A stretch of DNA of 64,000 bases from positions 155,044 to 219,043 of the forward strand of contig CAJJDN010000136.1 in the NCBI GenBank assembly GCA_905182985.1, given 5' to 3'. The translations under genes were made by a program, and so were the position numbers. The stretch's first letter is position 1. Every line of letters starts with the position of its first letter. Shown here in pieces: positions 11,782 through 23,036 of this stretch. The notes beneath the pieces were generated by a model. The model was not told the origin of the DNA. It saw only the letters and a program-made list of their open reading frames with translations, and did no database searches. The DNA comes from Paramecium sonneborni (lineage: Eukaryota > Ciliophora > Oligohymenophorea > Peniculida > Parameciidae).

Positions 11782-14649
11782 TCAGCAAACAATTTCAAAT
11801 ATACTTAATGCATTTAAATTAATCTCTTAAAATTTCTTATTTCTATCTACTATTTCTCCATCATAAAATAATGTTACTCCTGAAAACTCCATTTTTTTTT
11901 CAAATTGATCTAAAAACTCACCTACTTTTTAATCTAATCTCACAGTTTCATATAATTTATGATCATCCATCATATTATAAATAACAATTTGTAAAGGTAC
12001 AGGCTCTTATGTATTTATGTCCAAAGTTATTTTTCTATTATTTTATATTGGTTCTGAAGGTATATAAAGACTATTTGAATTTTCAATTGGTTCTTTATAA
12101 ATTAGATCAACCACTTTATTAGAATTAATTAAGGTAAATAATACTTCATGATCTTATAATTATTTCTAATTCTCTGCATTAAATAACTTTTTTTATTTAC
12201 TCCCTTTTAATTATTTAATTAATTCACCAACTGTTATATTTGAGGAAACAGTAAATTGTATTTTATAATCATTATCCTTAATAAACACTTTTAATTATTG
12301 ATGCAATTAAATTTAAATTTTACTTTAATCCATTAATTTTTCTTATAAAAATGTATTTTCTAAATTTATTTCTTATTTATTATAAAATGCAGAAAACTAT
12401 GATGAATATTTTTCTTAAATTTTTTGTTAAATAGCATCTTTAATTTTAATTTTTTATGAGTTAATTCTAAGCTAAATTTATTAATTATCATTTAAAATCT
12501 CTAAAGTAAAATTATAACATTCTTCATAATAAATTTAGGATTTGTTTTATATATGATTATCTTCAAAAGACTTAGTTGCATCAATCAATTCATCATTCTA
12601 ATAAAATTAGAAATTGCCATTCATAAATCTTGCTAGAGTCGAAGCTACAATTTATTTTGGATAAAACTCAACTTAAATTGCTTAAGTTTTTATTTATTTA
12701 TTAATAAGTTATAACTCTTGTTGAAATTCAACAACTAAAAGAACTGCTGGTTAATTAGTAATTTCTTTTAACAAATTTAATTCATTAATAAGTTAATTAT
12801 TTAAAAAACATCGGCACCCTTTTTAAGAAAATTCTCTTAAGAATTCTTTTAATATCTCTTTTACTTAAAAGTTTTTATTGCAATTTTTTTATATTAATAC
12901 ATTGCTTTTGTACTTTTAGAACTTAACACATATTGTTTCACAAATCTACAGATCCTTTCCTTTATATTTATGAATCATATACTCATCTTTCAGTTCTTAA
13001 TCTAAAAAAAAAATATACAACTAATTTAGTGGAATATTAAATTCTTCTGAAAATCTTTATCTAGCAATTAAAATTGTATCATCCATTGAGTAAGTCTTAT
13101 TATAAATATGATTATCATTCTAAAATTGAAATTACATCTCAAACATTGATACTAGTCGAAAACATTAATTTTCTTACTTTTCAACTATTTAACTAACAGG
13201 GAATTCAATATTATTTAGCATTAATTTAAATTTTTTACTTAATCCTTTATAGTTCTTTGATAAAATATTTATTAATTAGGCCCCATTGATTCTAGGTGCG
13301 ATTAATATAGAATATTCTTAAAAATCAGGAGCAATAGTATACTTTATTTAAAATTAATTAAATTAGTATATGATAGTGCTTCCTTCTTTAATTCCTTCTT
13401 AATCATATGTGCTTTCAATAGATATCTTTCTACCTTAAAAAAACATAGTTATAGAATCATTTGCTAAATTTATATGTGGTAATGCAAGTCTGATAGGATC
13501 TGAAATATTAACTTCCAATTTTATAGAGCTTTTTTATTCTTCTTAAAAGTTAACAAATATAGTCTTTTTTTATACTCGATATTTGATATTAATATTACAA
13601 TTATTGACCTGAATTTAATCAAAACTTCTATTTTTATCTAATTCTTTTCCACCAAAATAGTAAGTAAGTTGACAATTTTATAATGGAATAATATCATCAA
13701 GGATAGAAACTAAATCAATTGAGTTAACTTAGCATTGATATGTTTATTGTTAATAATCATTTTCTAAATTCAAATTATATTTTTTTCCTATTGTGATGTT
13801 TATAAGTGAATTATCTTCTATGTTTAAAGCAGACAATTTCTCCTCATTATTATCTAAATATATATTTTGATAGAATAATTCAAGTTTTTCGTTTTCAGGT
13901 ATTTTATAAGTTTATTTTAGTTTAGTTTTGACAACAGATAATTTTTCATTTAATGAAGTTGAATACTTATGAACAATATTTTGATATTTAACTAAGAGAG
14001 TGATTCTAGTTTATAATTTAATTGTAAGTTCTGAATGATCAGGAATCAAATAAGAGATAAAATACATTTCATCATTTAATTAGGTATTATTATAGAAAAG
14101 TAAGAATCCTTAATCAATATTAAGTTATTAGAAAATGTAATTTTTAATTTTTTCAATCTTTTCAAATGGATTTAATTATAATTGATGATGGATTCCTTAA
14201 TAATTAATATAGATGGATGCTTTAACGATGAATTGTAATTTTTTTGGAATTTCTGGATAGTAGTTTATATATGTTTCTGTAAGCCGCTTACCATTTTTTA
14301 ATATAATTATTTAATATTCAATAGGAAGCATTACTTTAGCTAATTCTTTTTATATTTCTACTAAAGGTTTGCATAGGTCTAATTCTTATTCAGTTGTTTG
14401 AATAAATGGATTTTCAAATTATATAGATGTTAAACAATTAAAATCTGCAATAATTCGAGATTGTAGATTTTCTGGTATTTAATATGAAGAATCTATTGGG
14501 GTTCCATCTATTGTAATTGTATATTTAGATTCTTTTGGAAATTGAAGAGTTTAGATGATCTTGTTTATAAGTTATTCAACTGTAGAAGAACTATTAATGG
14601 AAAGGCTTAAATGTTCTCGTTTATTGACAATGATTTCTAATTATTTCAT
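11782..14649 (-). CDS. Large protein made of tandem degenerate ubiquitin-like domains
   Basis: A single uninterrupted frame of 955 residues with no intron. The sequence appears to be a chain of beta-grasp (ubiquitin-like) modules of about 75-95 residues. A clear unit runs from ITLLVKYQNIVHKYSTSLNE through KLSVVKTKLKQTYKIPENEK and LELFYQNIYLDNN to LSALNIEDNSLINITI: beta hairpin, helix with the I..IP-type end, strand, then L..h.I..NS.I.I.I. Other units show LFYNNTQLNDE, YFGGKELDKNRSF, MFFQGRKISIESTYD, FNAENQKQLQDHEV and LFYDGEIVDRNKKFQEINL. I count roughly nine to eleven possible units; exact borders need profile searches. It does not end in Gly-Gly, so it is not an obvious conjugatable modifier. 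Function unknown. Its start is 14 bp from the divergent SNF5 start. Confidence 0.75.
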
Positions 14650-14663
14650 ATTTAATTAATAAT
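14650..14663. promoter_or_regulatory. 14-bp divergent spacer between two start codons
   Basis: All A/T. It is the only sequence between the ATG of the tandem ubiquitin-like gene (minus) and the ATG of the SNF5-like gene (plus). Any promoter or 5' UTR elements must overlap the coding sequence of one or both genes, unless one of the starts is further downstream. Confidence 0.5.
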
Positions 14664-15767
14664 ATGGATGAATATTTAGATGTCATAGATTAAATATCAG
14701 CTGAACGTACTATTTAAATGTTGAAATCACAAAAGAAGCCTAAATTCAAGATTAATCGTGTACCTGAAGAGTTGAGATCAATTCCAATATATTTGGATAT
14801 TGAATATTAAAATTATATATTCAGAGATCAATTCAATTGGAATTTGAATGATTATCATGTTAGTCCTTAAGAATTTGTAGAAACCTTGGTAGATAAGTTA
14901 GGTTTTGGTAATGCTAAATAAATGCATTAATAATTATTGTTTCAGATCATGGAGTAAAATAAAAATACTAATCAATATAAGATATATAGAGAAACATAGT
15001 GTCCATATACCTGAAGACTTAATATAGATTTAAAAGAAGTAATTGTCAGAAAAGAAAAAGTAAAATTAGACAAGTTAAAGAGCCAGCAGAGCTTAGATAA
15101 CTAGATTATCATATGGTTAAAATAAAGTAATGATTAAAATATAATTGTGAAGAAATGTATCTATTGTGAGTTTTTAAATGTACAAAGTGGATTGTATTGT
15201 AAGAAATGTAGAATTCCATTTATTGTACTTGATAATGTGAATCCAACTGAACCAATTATAAAAGCATGTTTTTTATTTTATGAAGTTGTAATAAATAGAA
15301 CAATTTCACCTATTGAACCAAGAAGATTAATAAAGGAAGATTTTTCATCATTATATAGTTTAAAAAATAAGTTGATTGATTTATCAGGAGAATAAGAGGT
15401 AATAGATGAAGTTTTTTAAGAATTTATGAAAAATAGAGAGAATTTAGATTAGGCAGATTTTATATCATCACTAAAAGCTCCAAAGATAAAATAAAGAAAG
15501 AGATAGATCAAAAAGGAAGAATGTGAAGAAGAACCAGAAGAAGAAAGTTAATAGGAGAATTAAGAAGAAGAAGAATAAGATGAAGAAGAAGAAGATTAAG
15601 ATGAAGATGAAGATCAAAATTAAGATGAAAATTAAGATGACGAAGAATAATCTGAAAAATAATCTTTTGATTCTTCATCAGAATCATCTTCTCCAAGATA
15701 GCGTATTAATACGAGAAGAAGAGCTAAAGAAGAGATTTTAAGAAGATCTGTTAGAAAAAGAAAATGA
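14664..15767 (+). CDS. SNF5/SMARCB1-family chromatin-remodelling subunit
   Basis: About 361 residues. SNF5 proteins are core subunits of SWI/SNF remodellers. The first SNF5 repeat is clear: IPIYLDIEYQNYIFRDQFNW then NLNDYHVSPQEFVETLVDKL and GNAKQMHQQLLFQIMEQ. An in-frame TGA (15012-15014) sits in what is probably an 18-nt intron (14999-15016, GTG...AAG); this is very short, so readthrough or error is possible. After it comes a second, weaker repeat region, a CIYC...CKKC putative zinc finger at the middle, FYEVVINRTISPIEPRRL, a long acidic EEEQDEEEEDQDED stretch and a basic tail ending RRSVRKRK. Convergent with the next gene (37 bp). Confidence 0.8.
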
Positions 15768-15804
15768 TTAAAACATCCTCTATATATATATATTGTATTT
15801 TTAA

Positions 15805-18050
15805 TCATTTCATTTATAAGAAATCTGAATTGTCAATTATTTGAGTGAGTTCACCCATTTCAGATGTTTTTGGAATCAATCTTAAAATTTTTGTAGGTTG
15901 TTAATATTTTCTAACTTCATTAAAATTGGAACCTTCAAAATCCCAAATCTTAGCCTTTTTTTATTCATAGATAATCAAACAATCGTCATCTTTACATTAT
16001 TCTTTGATTTTTTGTGTCAATTTCAACAATTAAGGATTATCTCGAATGGATCTCTTAAATTGTTAATATTATTTCAAATAGTTTCTAGAAATTTAAAAAT
16101 TTAATACATAAATTCTTTATCTTAAATTTAATTCTTATTTTGTAAATCATTTAAAATCTAAGATATTTTAGGTATTATTCTTCTACTTGAATCAATAACT
16201 CGAACTTGATTATCTAAATCAACTAACATACAATCTCTTTTTTCTAAACTCATACCATACATTTTACTAAGAATAGCACTAAATGAAATTGATCCTATTT
16301 TATCTTCAACGGGAAACCATGTTTCAATAGTTCCTTCTTCAGCATCTTTATGTAATTTATGTTTTTCCATAAAGGCTTAAAATAATTTTGTCCAAGATTC
16401 TGCTCTTATATGTCCTAAAACTGCAATTTATAATTAAACAGAATTCTCTTTCTTGTATTTAATTAAATTCTTCAACATATCTAATGTATCATCATTTTCA
16501 TAATCAATTAATAAAATAAACAATATTTTATCTTATTTTCTCGTTATCTCTTCATTTCCTAAACTTTTAGAAACTGACATCTCTTCATATGGAGGTTTAC
16601 GTTTTTCTGCATAGGGAATTTTACCATATTATTAATTAAGTACTTTTTCAACAGTAGGAATATTATTGAAAAATTAATAAACCATTTAATTAACTCTCTT
16701 AAGAACAGGGTCTTCACAATTTTAAGCTTCACTTAATATACGATCTCTAGCATGTATCCATTATTTAACTTACGAAATATATTATGTTGATTTATAATAT
16801 GGAGTTAATGTTGTCATTTCCCAATTAGGAATTTAAATTAAATTCTTTTCATAATTTATATATATCTTAATATGCTTTTCCAAAGAAGCTTCAATATTGA
16901 GATTATTTTCTTTAATTTTTTGTGTTAAAATTCTTTTTAAAATTTATATATCCCAAATAAGTGCTTTTTATTAGAGAGGTCTAATAAAATTCTCAGTGAT
17001 TTATTGAGATTTAGGAGAACATGCTACTTCTATGATTGGTTATTCATAAATAACTTGTTTACTATTCTTACGATAGATTGTCTTTTTATTTATTGTAACT
17101 TCTATTCCTCTAGTAAAATTCTATTATTATTATTATTATTGTAAAATGAATTTCTTAACTTCCAAATATTATTATCTACTTATCATACTCTATTTATTTA
17201 TTTCTTTAACACCTACATATTCTTTAACACCTGAATTTATGAGATTAGTAACCTCTTATGCTACTTCATCAGAATCTGCTGAAATATCCCATTCTTATGT
17301 ATATCTTTTCCAAATCAAATTCTAACCATAAAATAATAAAGCACTAGCTAAATATCCTTCTTCAATGTCATTACTTTATTCCTAATAATAAATATCAAAT
17401 ATATGATTTTCTGGTTCCTCCTCAAGTACATAAATATGTTAATGTTACTGCCATCCAGGATTCGATCGTACTAATTCCTCATAGACTGATTGCTATTCAT
17501 CATTCCCTCTTGTCAATCCAATTAATTGAATCTAAACATTTTTTAATGACTCAATCAATTCTATTGCATGTTAGAAATTCACCATCTATTCACCTTAACC
17601 CCAAGATTTTATCAATGTATAAGTGTTTTCCTTTAATACTAAGGTTTAGGCTTCACCTAAAAGCATATGCAATTTTATTTAAGGAAATCTATCTCCTAAT
17701 TCCAAACCACATTTGAATTTCATTTATTTCTCAATCTCACATTTATCTTAATTATTTGTAAGTGCTTTCACTTGTTCCAATCCCTTATTAGCTTCTTATA
17801 ATTATTATAAGTTTATTGGCTTCACTGTCCCTTATGTTGTTATCAATTTTTTAACACTCACTCTTCCATTTCGTATTGTACCGTCCTAAATAAACTAATA
17901 TGAAGTCTTCTTTATCAACTGATATGTTTCAAATTCATTTAACAAATTACTTATCTTACGTATCTACTCACTTCGAATACCTGGCTATTCCATATCTCCT
18001 TAAATTATTTCGGGTGATGGTTATTGAGTACAAGATTTACAAGCTCCCAT
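15805..18050 (-). CDS. Hypothetical 740-residue protein with MGACKSC N-terminus
   Basis: 740 residues after one intron (16085-16107, 23 nt) that joins the main frame to the C-terminal 78 residues. The start MGACKSCTQ fits the N-myristoylation consensus (Gly2, Ser6) with two Cys for palmitoylation. The protein has alternating alpha/beta segments such as NVQIQLIGLTRGNDE, QIAVLGHIRAESWTKLF and RDCMLVDLDNQVRVID, and an IWDIQILKRILTQKIKE helix. A Trx-like or other Rossmann-type fold is possible, but I recognise no catalytic motif. It is probably a membrane-peripheral protein of a ciliate-specific family. The start codon is only 10 bp from that of the divergent dynein gene. Confidence 0.65.
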
Positions 18051-18060
18051 ATTAAAATTA
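18051..18060. promoter_or_regulatory. 10-bp divergent spacer between two start codons
   Basis: The ten bases attaaaatta are all that separates the MGACKSC gene ATG (minus) from the dynein light intermediate chain ATG (plus). Both N-termini are supported by their own motifs. Confidence 0.55.
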
Positions 18061-19492
18061 ATGAGTAAAAAAGAGAATGTTTGGAATTAACTTTTATTTG
18101 AGAAAAGTAGATAAGGTGGTTTTATAAATAAGAATTTGTTGATATTAGGGAGAAAATGTAGTGGAAAGAGAAGTTTATTGGATGCTTTAGCTGAGATGAC
18201 GAAAACTAATAAGAGTATATAGATTGATAATAATTCTTAGATGCGATTCGGCAAAAAGGGATTACACCAATAATAGATTATGCGTATTTGAATTTGATAG
18301 ACCTTCGTGATCCAGATTATAACACGAATGCTCGTTTGAATGTTTATATATTGGAGGAGCAGGGTTAGAAGTATTTGCTACCTTAAATTTTGAATCACAA
18401 AAATATAAAGAATACATTTGTAATAATAGCTCTTGACATGTAAGAGCCTTGGACATTTATGGAGGATTTAGATAGATGGATAAGTGTGTTGTAGGATATG
18501 ATGGCTGAATTACGATTGAGTCTAAATGAATTGGAGGAGATGAAATAAAATGGTATATATAATTTAAATGTAATTTAAGTGATGTAATATATGTCATAAA
18601 TGGATGGAGGTTAGATACATGAAGGTTTGTTGAAGACAAATTTAGGAGTACCATTGATGGTGATGGTGAATAAATCAGACATATTGGAGAGGGATGATAA
18701 AGGAAAGGATTGGGATTAGAAAGCTGAGATAATATAATTTAGTTTACGTTAATTTTGTGTGAATTGTAAGAGTTTAGATAGATATAATAAGATGGAGCAA
18801 CATTACTATTAAGTTCTGTAAAACAAAAGATCAACATAAAGGTGATGTATGAATATGTGTTGCATCGTTTGTATGATATGCCATTTGAGACATCATAACA
18901 TAAAAATTTATCAGATTTTGAAAGTCTTTTTATTCCATTGGGTTAAGATGATATAAATATAATAAAGAGTACATTTACAAAGTTGGCAAATAGTGTAATA
19001 AAATATGAGGAGAGTATTCCAATGGTGTAATTAAAGAAAGTAAATAGGAGAATAATAATTATATATAGAATATAGTTAAAGAGGAATTGACAGTTGAAGA
19101 CGATTAAGACTTTTTTACTAAATTAAAAGAGAAGTCATCTTAAGCACCTGCAACAAGACCAATTCTACCGATATAGAGATCAGTTGAATAATCAACTTAA
19201 CAATAACCAGTTCCTACTGATTAACCAATATCTGCTAGAGGTTCTTAATAGAGTTAATAACTTAAAGAGTTCTATGATAAAATCCTGACAGGAAGGACTG
19301 ATGTAAATGTTATATAAGAAAAATTAGTAATAGGTTGATCCAATACAATAAGCCTAATAATAATTATAAGAGAGAATGAGATAATTAACTGTTACAGATG
19401 TTTAAACTACAAATTCATCAGTAAGATAGCCACCATTATTCAATTAATAAGATTAATAGAGATTATAAAGGATTTTACCACCAAGAAAATGA
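18061..19492 (+). CDS. Dynein light intermediate chain
   Basis: 443 residues after four introns: 18215-18240 (26 nt), 18772-18791 (20 nt, AAG end), 19040-19068 (29 nt) and 19309-19333 (25 nt). Light intermediate chains bind the dynein heavy chain and cargo adaptors through a Ras-like GTPase fold. The start VWNQLLFEKSRQGG leads into NLLILGRKCSGKRSLLDALAE, a P-loop (GRKCSGKRS). Further blocks are YAYLNLIDLRDPDYNTNARL, FVIIALDMQEPWTFMEDLDR, VPLMVMVNKSDILERDD (NKSD in place of NKxD), CKNGATLLLSSVKQKINIKV, YEYVLHRLYDMPFET and LFIPLGQDD. The C-terminal third is Gln/Pro-rich and disordered. It resembles cytoplasmic dynein-1 LIC more than the IFT dynein LIC, with modest confidence. Confidence 0.87.
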
Positions 19493-19586
19493 TTTAATTC
19501 CCATATTCTATATAAAGCTAAATAATACCATACAGTTCGAATGTTTTTAAATATGTTATTATATTGATCTAATCTAATTATTTTTA

Positions 19587-19874
19587 ATGTCAGATAGTGA
19601 GATCTCTTTCAACTTTGATGATGATGTTATTGAATTAGATAGATTCTAATAAAATAAAGTAGAAAGAATGTCATTTTCAAAAAGTGAGAAAAAGAATAAC
19701 AAAGAGAAATTCAAATAAATTCAAACTTCAATGTAATCCTAAAATAACATTAAATAATAAATGACTAAGGATCTTTTGTTTCTATTGAAATTTGAATAGC
19801 ATATGTTAAGTTCTATCAATAGTCTTCATCAAAGAATAATGAGATCTCTTGAAAGTGAATTAAGTGGAACTTGA
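19587..19874 (+). CDS. Small hypothetical protein, 95 residues
   Basis: Single-exon frame starting MSDSEISFNFDDDVIELDRF. It is acidic at the N-terminus, Lys/Gln-rich in the middle, and ends in a likely amphipathic helix with LLFLLKFEQHMLSSINSLHQ. No family was recognised. It sits 94 bp downstream of the dynein chain and 71 bp upstream of the next gene on the same strand, normal spacing for this genome. Confidence 0.5.
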
Positions 19875-19945
19875 TTTATTAATCTTTTTTTTTAGTATAA
19901 TGATTTTATTTTAATATTTCAACCATCCTTATATATAATTAAAAC

Positions 19946-22816
19946 ATGGAAGATTAAGTTAAGAGATTACAAAATTTAGTTGAACATCTTTATAGAAAGA
20001 ATAAAATCAACAATTCTAAACTTGATTCTGAATGTTATGAGGTTTTCTCTGAATGTGTACTTATAGTATAAAAGGAAATAAGTGTTGAAATTGGTAATGT
20101 TATGGATAAACTCTTTATTCTTATGAGAGAGATGTTTGAATCTGCTCAATCTTAAATTAAACCTCATCCTTAACCTAAACCTATTCTCTTAACACCATAA
20201 ATACCTGATTTTATTAATGCACTCTAATTAGGAAGTGTAGCTATTTTTGATTAATTGGGTACTCCTTAATAAATCAAAAATTATCAACAAATTCCTTGGT
20301 GTGATTATAAATGTAAAGGTTAAGCAACCAGAAATTTAAGAACTTATCATGATGTAGGTACTAGTACTATAATTGATTACTATTAAAATTGTTAGAAAGC
20401 ATCAAGTGATCTTTTACAGAAAGAAGAAGAAATGAGAGAATGGTTAGAATATACAAATGATACTATCACTATGCTTAGTGAAGCTTTGGCTAATAAAAAA
20501 CAATTAGATATTGAATTCTAAGGAAAACCAGAAGAATTAGATTTAGTTATATCAGATATTCAATTTAGAAGACTAAATTTGGAATCAATATTGAAATAAG
20601 TCAATCTAGAAACCTTTGGTGTTCAAAATTATGATCATACTGTTTAATTTCTCTTATCACATATTCATCATATTCAATAATAAACTGCTATTGCTATTAT
20701 TCATCGTTATAAATAGAAACATTAAGAAAAAGAAAAGTAATAGTAAATGATGAATGACATGAAAGCAAAACTTAAGAAAAAAACACATAATAACAAAGAA
20801 GATTGTAGATGTTCTTAATATGTTAATGAAATTATGATTTTAAAAAATAAATTAGAATCTGCATTAAACGAAATCTCTAAAAAAGATAATTAATTATTAG
20901 AACTTTAGGTTATTAATGAATAAAAAGATATGCAGTATAGAATGATGCATACATAACTCTAATAGCTTGAAAGTGAAAAATCTGAATTTAAATAAAAATT
21001 AGATAATATTGTTAGAGAATATTCTAAATTTGTTAAAAAAAATAGTGATAGAGAAAGGGGATATGTTTCATCTAGTAGTAATGATGAAATACTTATAAAT
21101 GCTGTCTCAGGAAATCCTAGAACTACAAGTCGAGATTAATCTTAATAGTAGTCATCAAAATAATAAATATATTTGACTTCAAAAGATAATTTTAATATTT
21201 AGAAGAAGACATAATAAATGGAGAGATTAGTCAAATTAGTAAATGCTTTGGATGGAAATAATCAAACAAGAAGATTAACATAAATGTAATTTATATTAGA
21301 ATAGAAGGCAAGTTCTTAAATTCATGAATTAGCAGATTTAATTAAAGAAATTGAAGAAAACGATTTATTGTAGAATGACAATCTTGAGAATAGTTAGATT
21401 TCAAATAATATAGATCCATAATCATCAATGAGAAATTTAGATTATAAACTTAAATAAAGTAATATAAGTAGGAATTTACATTAGAGTTCATTTGAAATTG
21501 AAACTAGTAATGATAAACCTGCAATAAAAGTTAGTGTACCAACAGAATAATTTTCATATTAATAATAGATAACAAGCAGTAGAAATATGTCTTCTGCTAG
21601 TAGTAATTAGAAAAAGTTGGACTCTTTTGGTTAATTAACAAATAAAATGGATGTTCTTAAGATAGTGAATACATCTCCAAATTAATTGACACCACATTAT
21701 CCACTTTCAAAAGCAAAGTCATCATAAAATATTAATATGAATAGATAAAGTTCAATAAAATCAGAAAAAAAGTAATAGAATATAAAATAGAATGATGTAA
21801 AAGATAGGAAAGAAACAAAAGAGTAATCAGTATAGACTGATATAGGAATGACATCAAATTTATTTTAGACAGAGAAATAAAATAGTTTATTGTAAGAAAA
21901 TGAATAAATAGAGAATGTCAAGTTTAAAGGATCTAATAGTAAAAACAATTCTTAATAATAATTGACAACAAGTAGTACTTTTAATTTTAATTCAGCTGGA
22001 ACAGTAGGGATAGGTAATCTTAATTCTCCAATACAATCAAATACGAATTCAAATTTACCATCACCTCGTAATTAATAATCAATTCATTAGACAAATGTTT
22101 TTCCTTCTCCATAATCTTCAATACACAAAAGTAAAATACAAATAGTGAAACGTGAATAAGAATAGAATAGTCAATAATAGTAGGATGAGAAGAATTAAGC
22201 AAAGAGAAAGTCTTTGAAATAAAAAATTTATGAATAATAAGAGGAGAAACATTTAAATTTATAACATAGAAGGATGTATACTACAACAGGTACATAATCT
22301 TAAAATATATCACCTCGTGAATATTATACTCCAAGAAATAAAACAAAAGATGATCTTGTTTTAAATAAATTATAATTAGAATATGACGATAAATAAGAAG
22401 AAGAGAAATTAATTTTTGATTAAATAACAAATGAGATTCCTGAATTGAATGAATAAGATATAATATAAAAGGCAATTAATAGAACTCCAGGATATGAATT
22501 GGGTTAAGAAATAAATGATAAAGTTTTAGAAACAATGTTTGGAAATCTTAGTAAGACTCCAGAAATAGTTGATAGAATAATTTAATTAAATAAGAATGGT
22601 TAATTAAATTTTAATGAGTTTAAAAGATTTATAAATAGGATGTAAGCATATCATAAAAGATGTGGAAAAGAATGTAATCATTTAATGAGGTATATATTTA
22701 TGTTTAATGAATAATATAGATTTTATTTGAGACTAGGATTCGTATCGATGAAGTACCTGAATAAGAGAAGATTGTTAAAATTGGGCAAGCCGACGGTTCT
22801 CCCTGGTTTCAAATGA
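19946..22816 (+). CDS. Coiled-coil and low-complexity protein, 956 residues
   Basis: One continuous 957-codon frame. The N-terminal ~300 residues are mainly helical, with VEHLYRKNKINNSKLDSECY at the start and IPWCDYKCKGQATRNLRTY after. Long coiled coils follow (about residues 260-400), then a Ser/Asn/Gln-rich low-complexity stretch. Near the C-terminus LNKNGQLNFNEFKRFI resembles the second half of an EF-hand loop but lacks its first Asp. A 30-nt stretch near the end (22691-22720, GTATAT...ATATAG) looks like an intron whose length is a multiple of three and which has no TGA, so the protein may be 946 residues. No known family; a cytoskeletal or basal-body role is only a guess from composition. 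Confidence 0.65.
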
Positions 22817-22831
22817 TTACTTTTATTAATT

Positions 22832-23011
22832 ATGGATAAATTTCCTTTTTTAAAAGAATATACTCGTAAAAATGAAGAAATGTTTGCTCAAAATAATAAG
22901 AGAGATAAGAAAGACAAAAAATGGGAAGAGAAATTCTAATGGAATGGTGAAAGTTACGATCACTTGATAAAGGAGTCTTTCTTTGAAAATCCATGGAAGA
23001 AGTTTACATGA
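22832..23011 (+). CDS. Small hypothetical protein, 59 residues
   Basis: Compact frame starting MDKFPFLKEYTRKNEEM, strongly charged, ending with FQWNGESYDHLIKESFFENP and WKKFT. It starts 15 bp after the previous stop and ends 25 bp before the TTLL gene, so it fills the gap neatly. The aromatic-rich end with a Trp-Asn-Gly and an NPW motif looks like a conserved short motif, but I do not recognise the family. Confidence 0.5.
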
Positions 23012-23036
23012 TTAATATTTTATTTAATATATAAAC

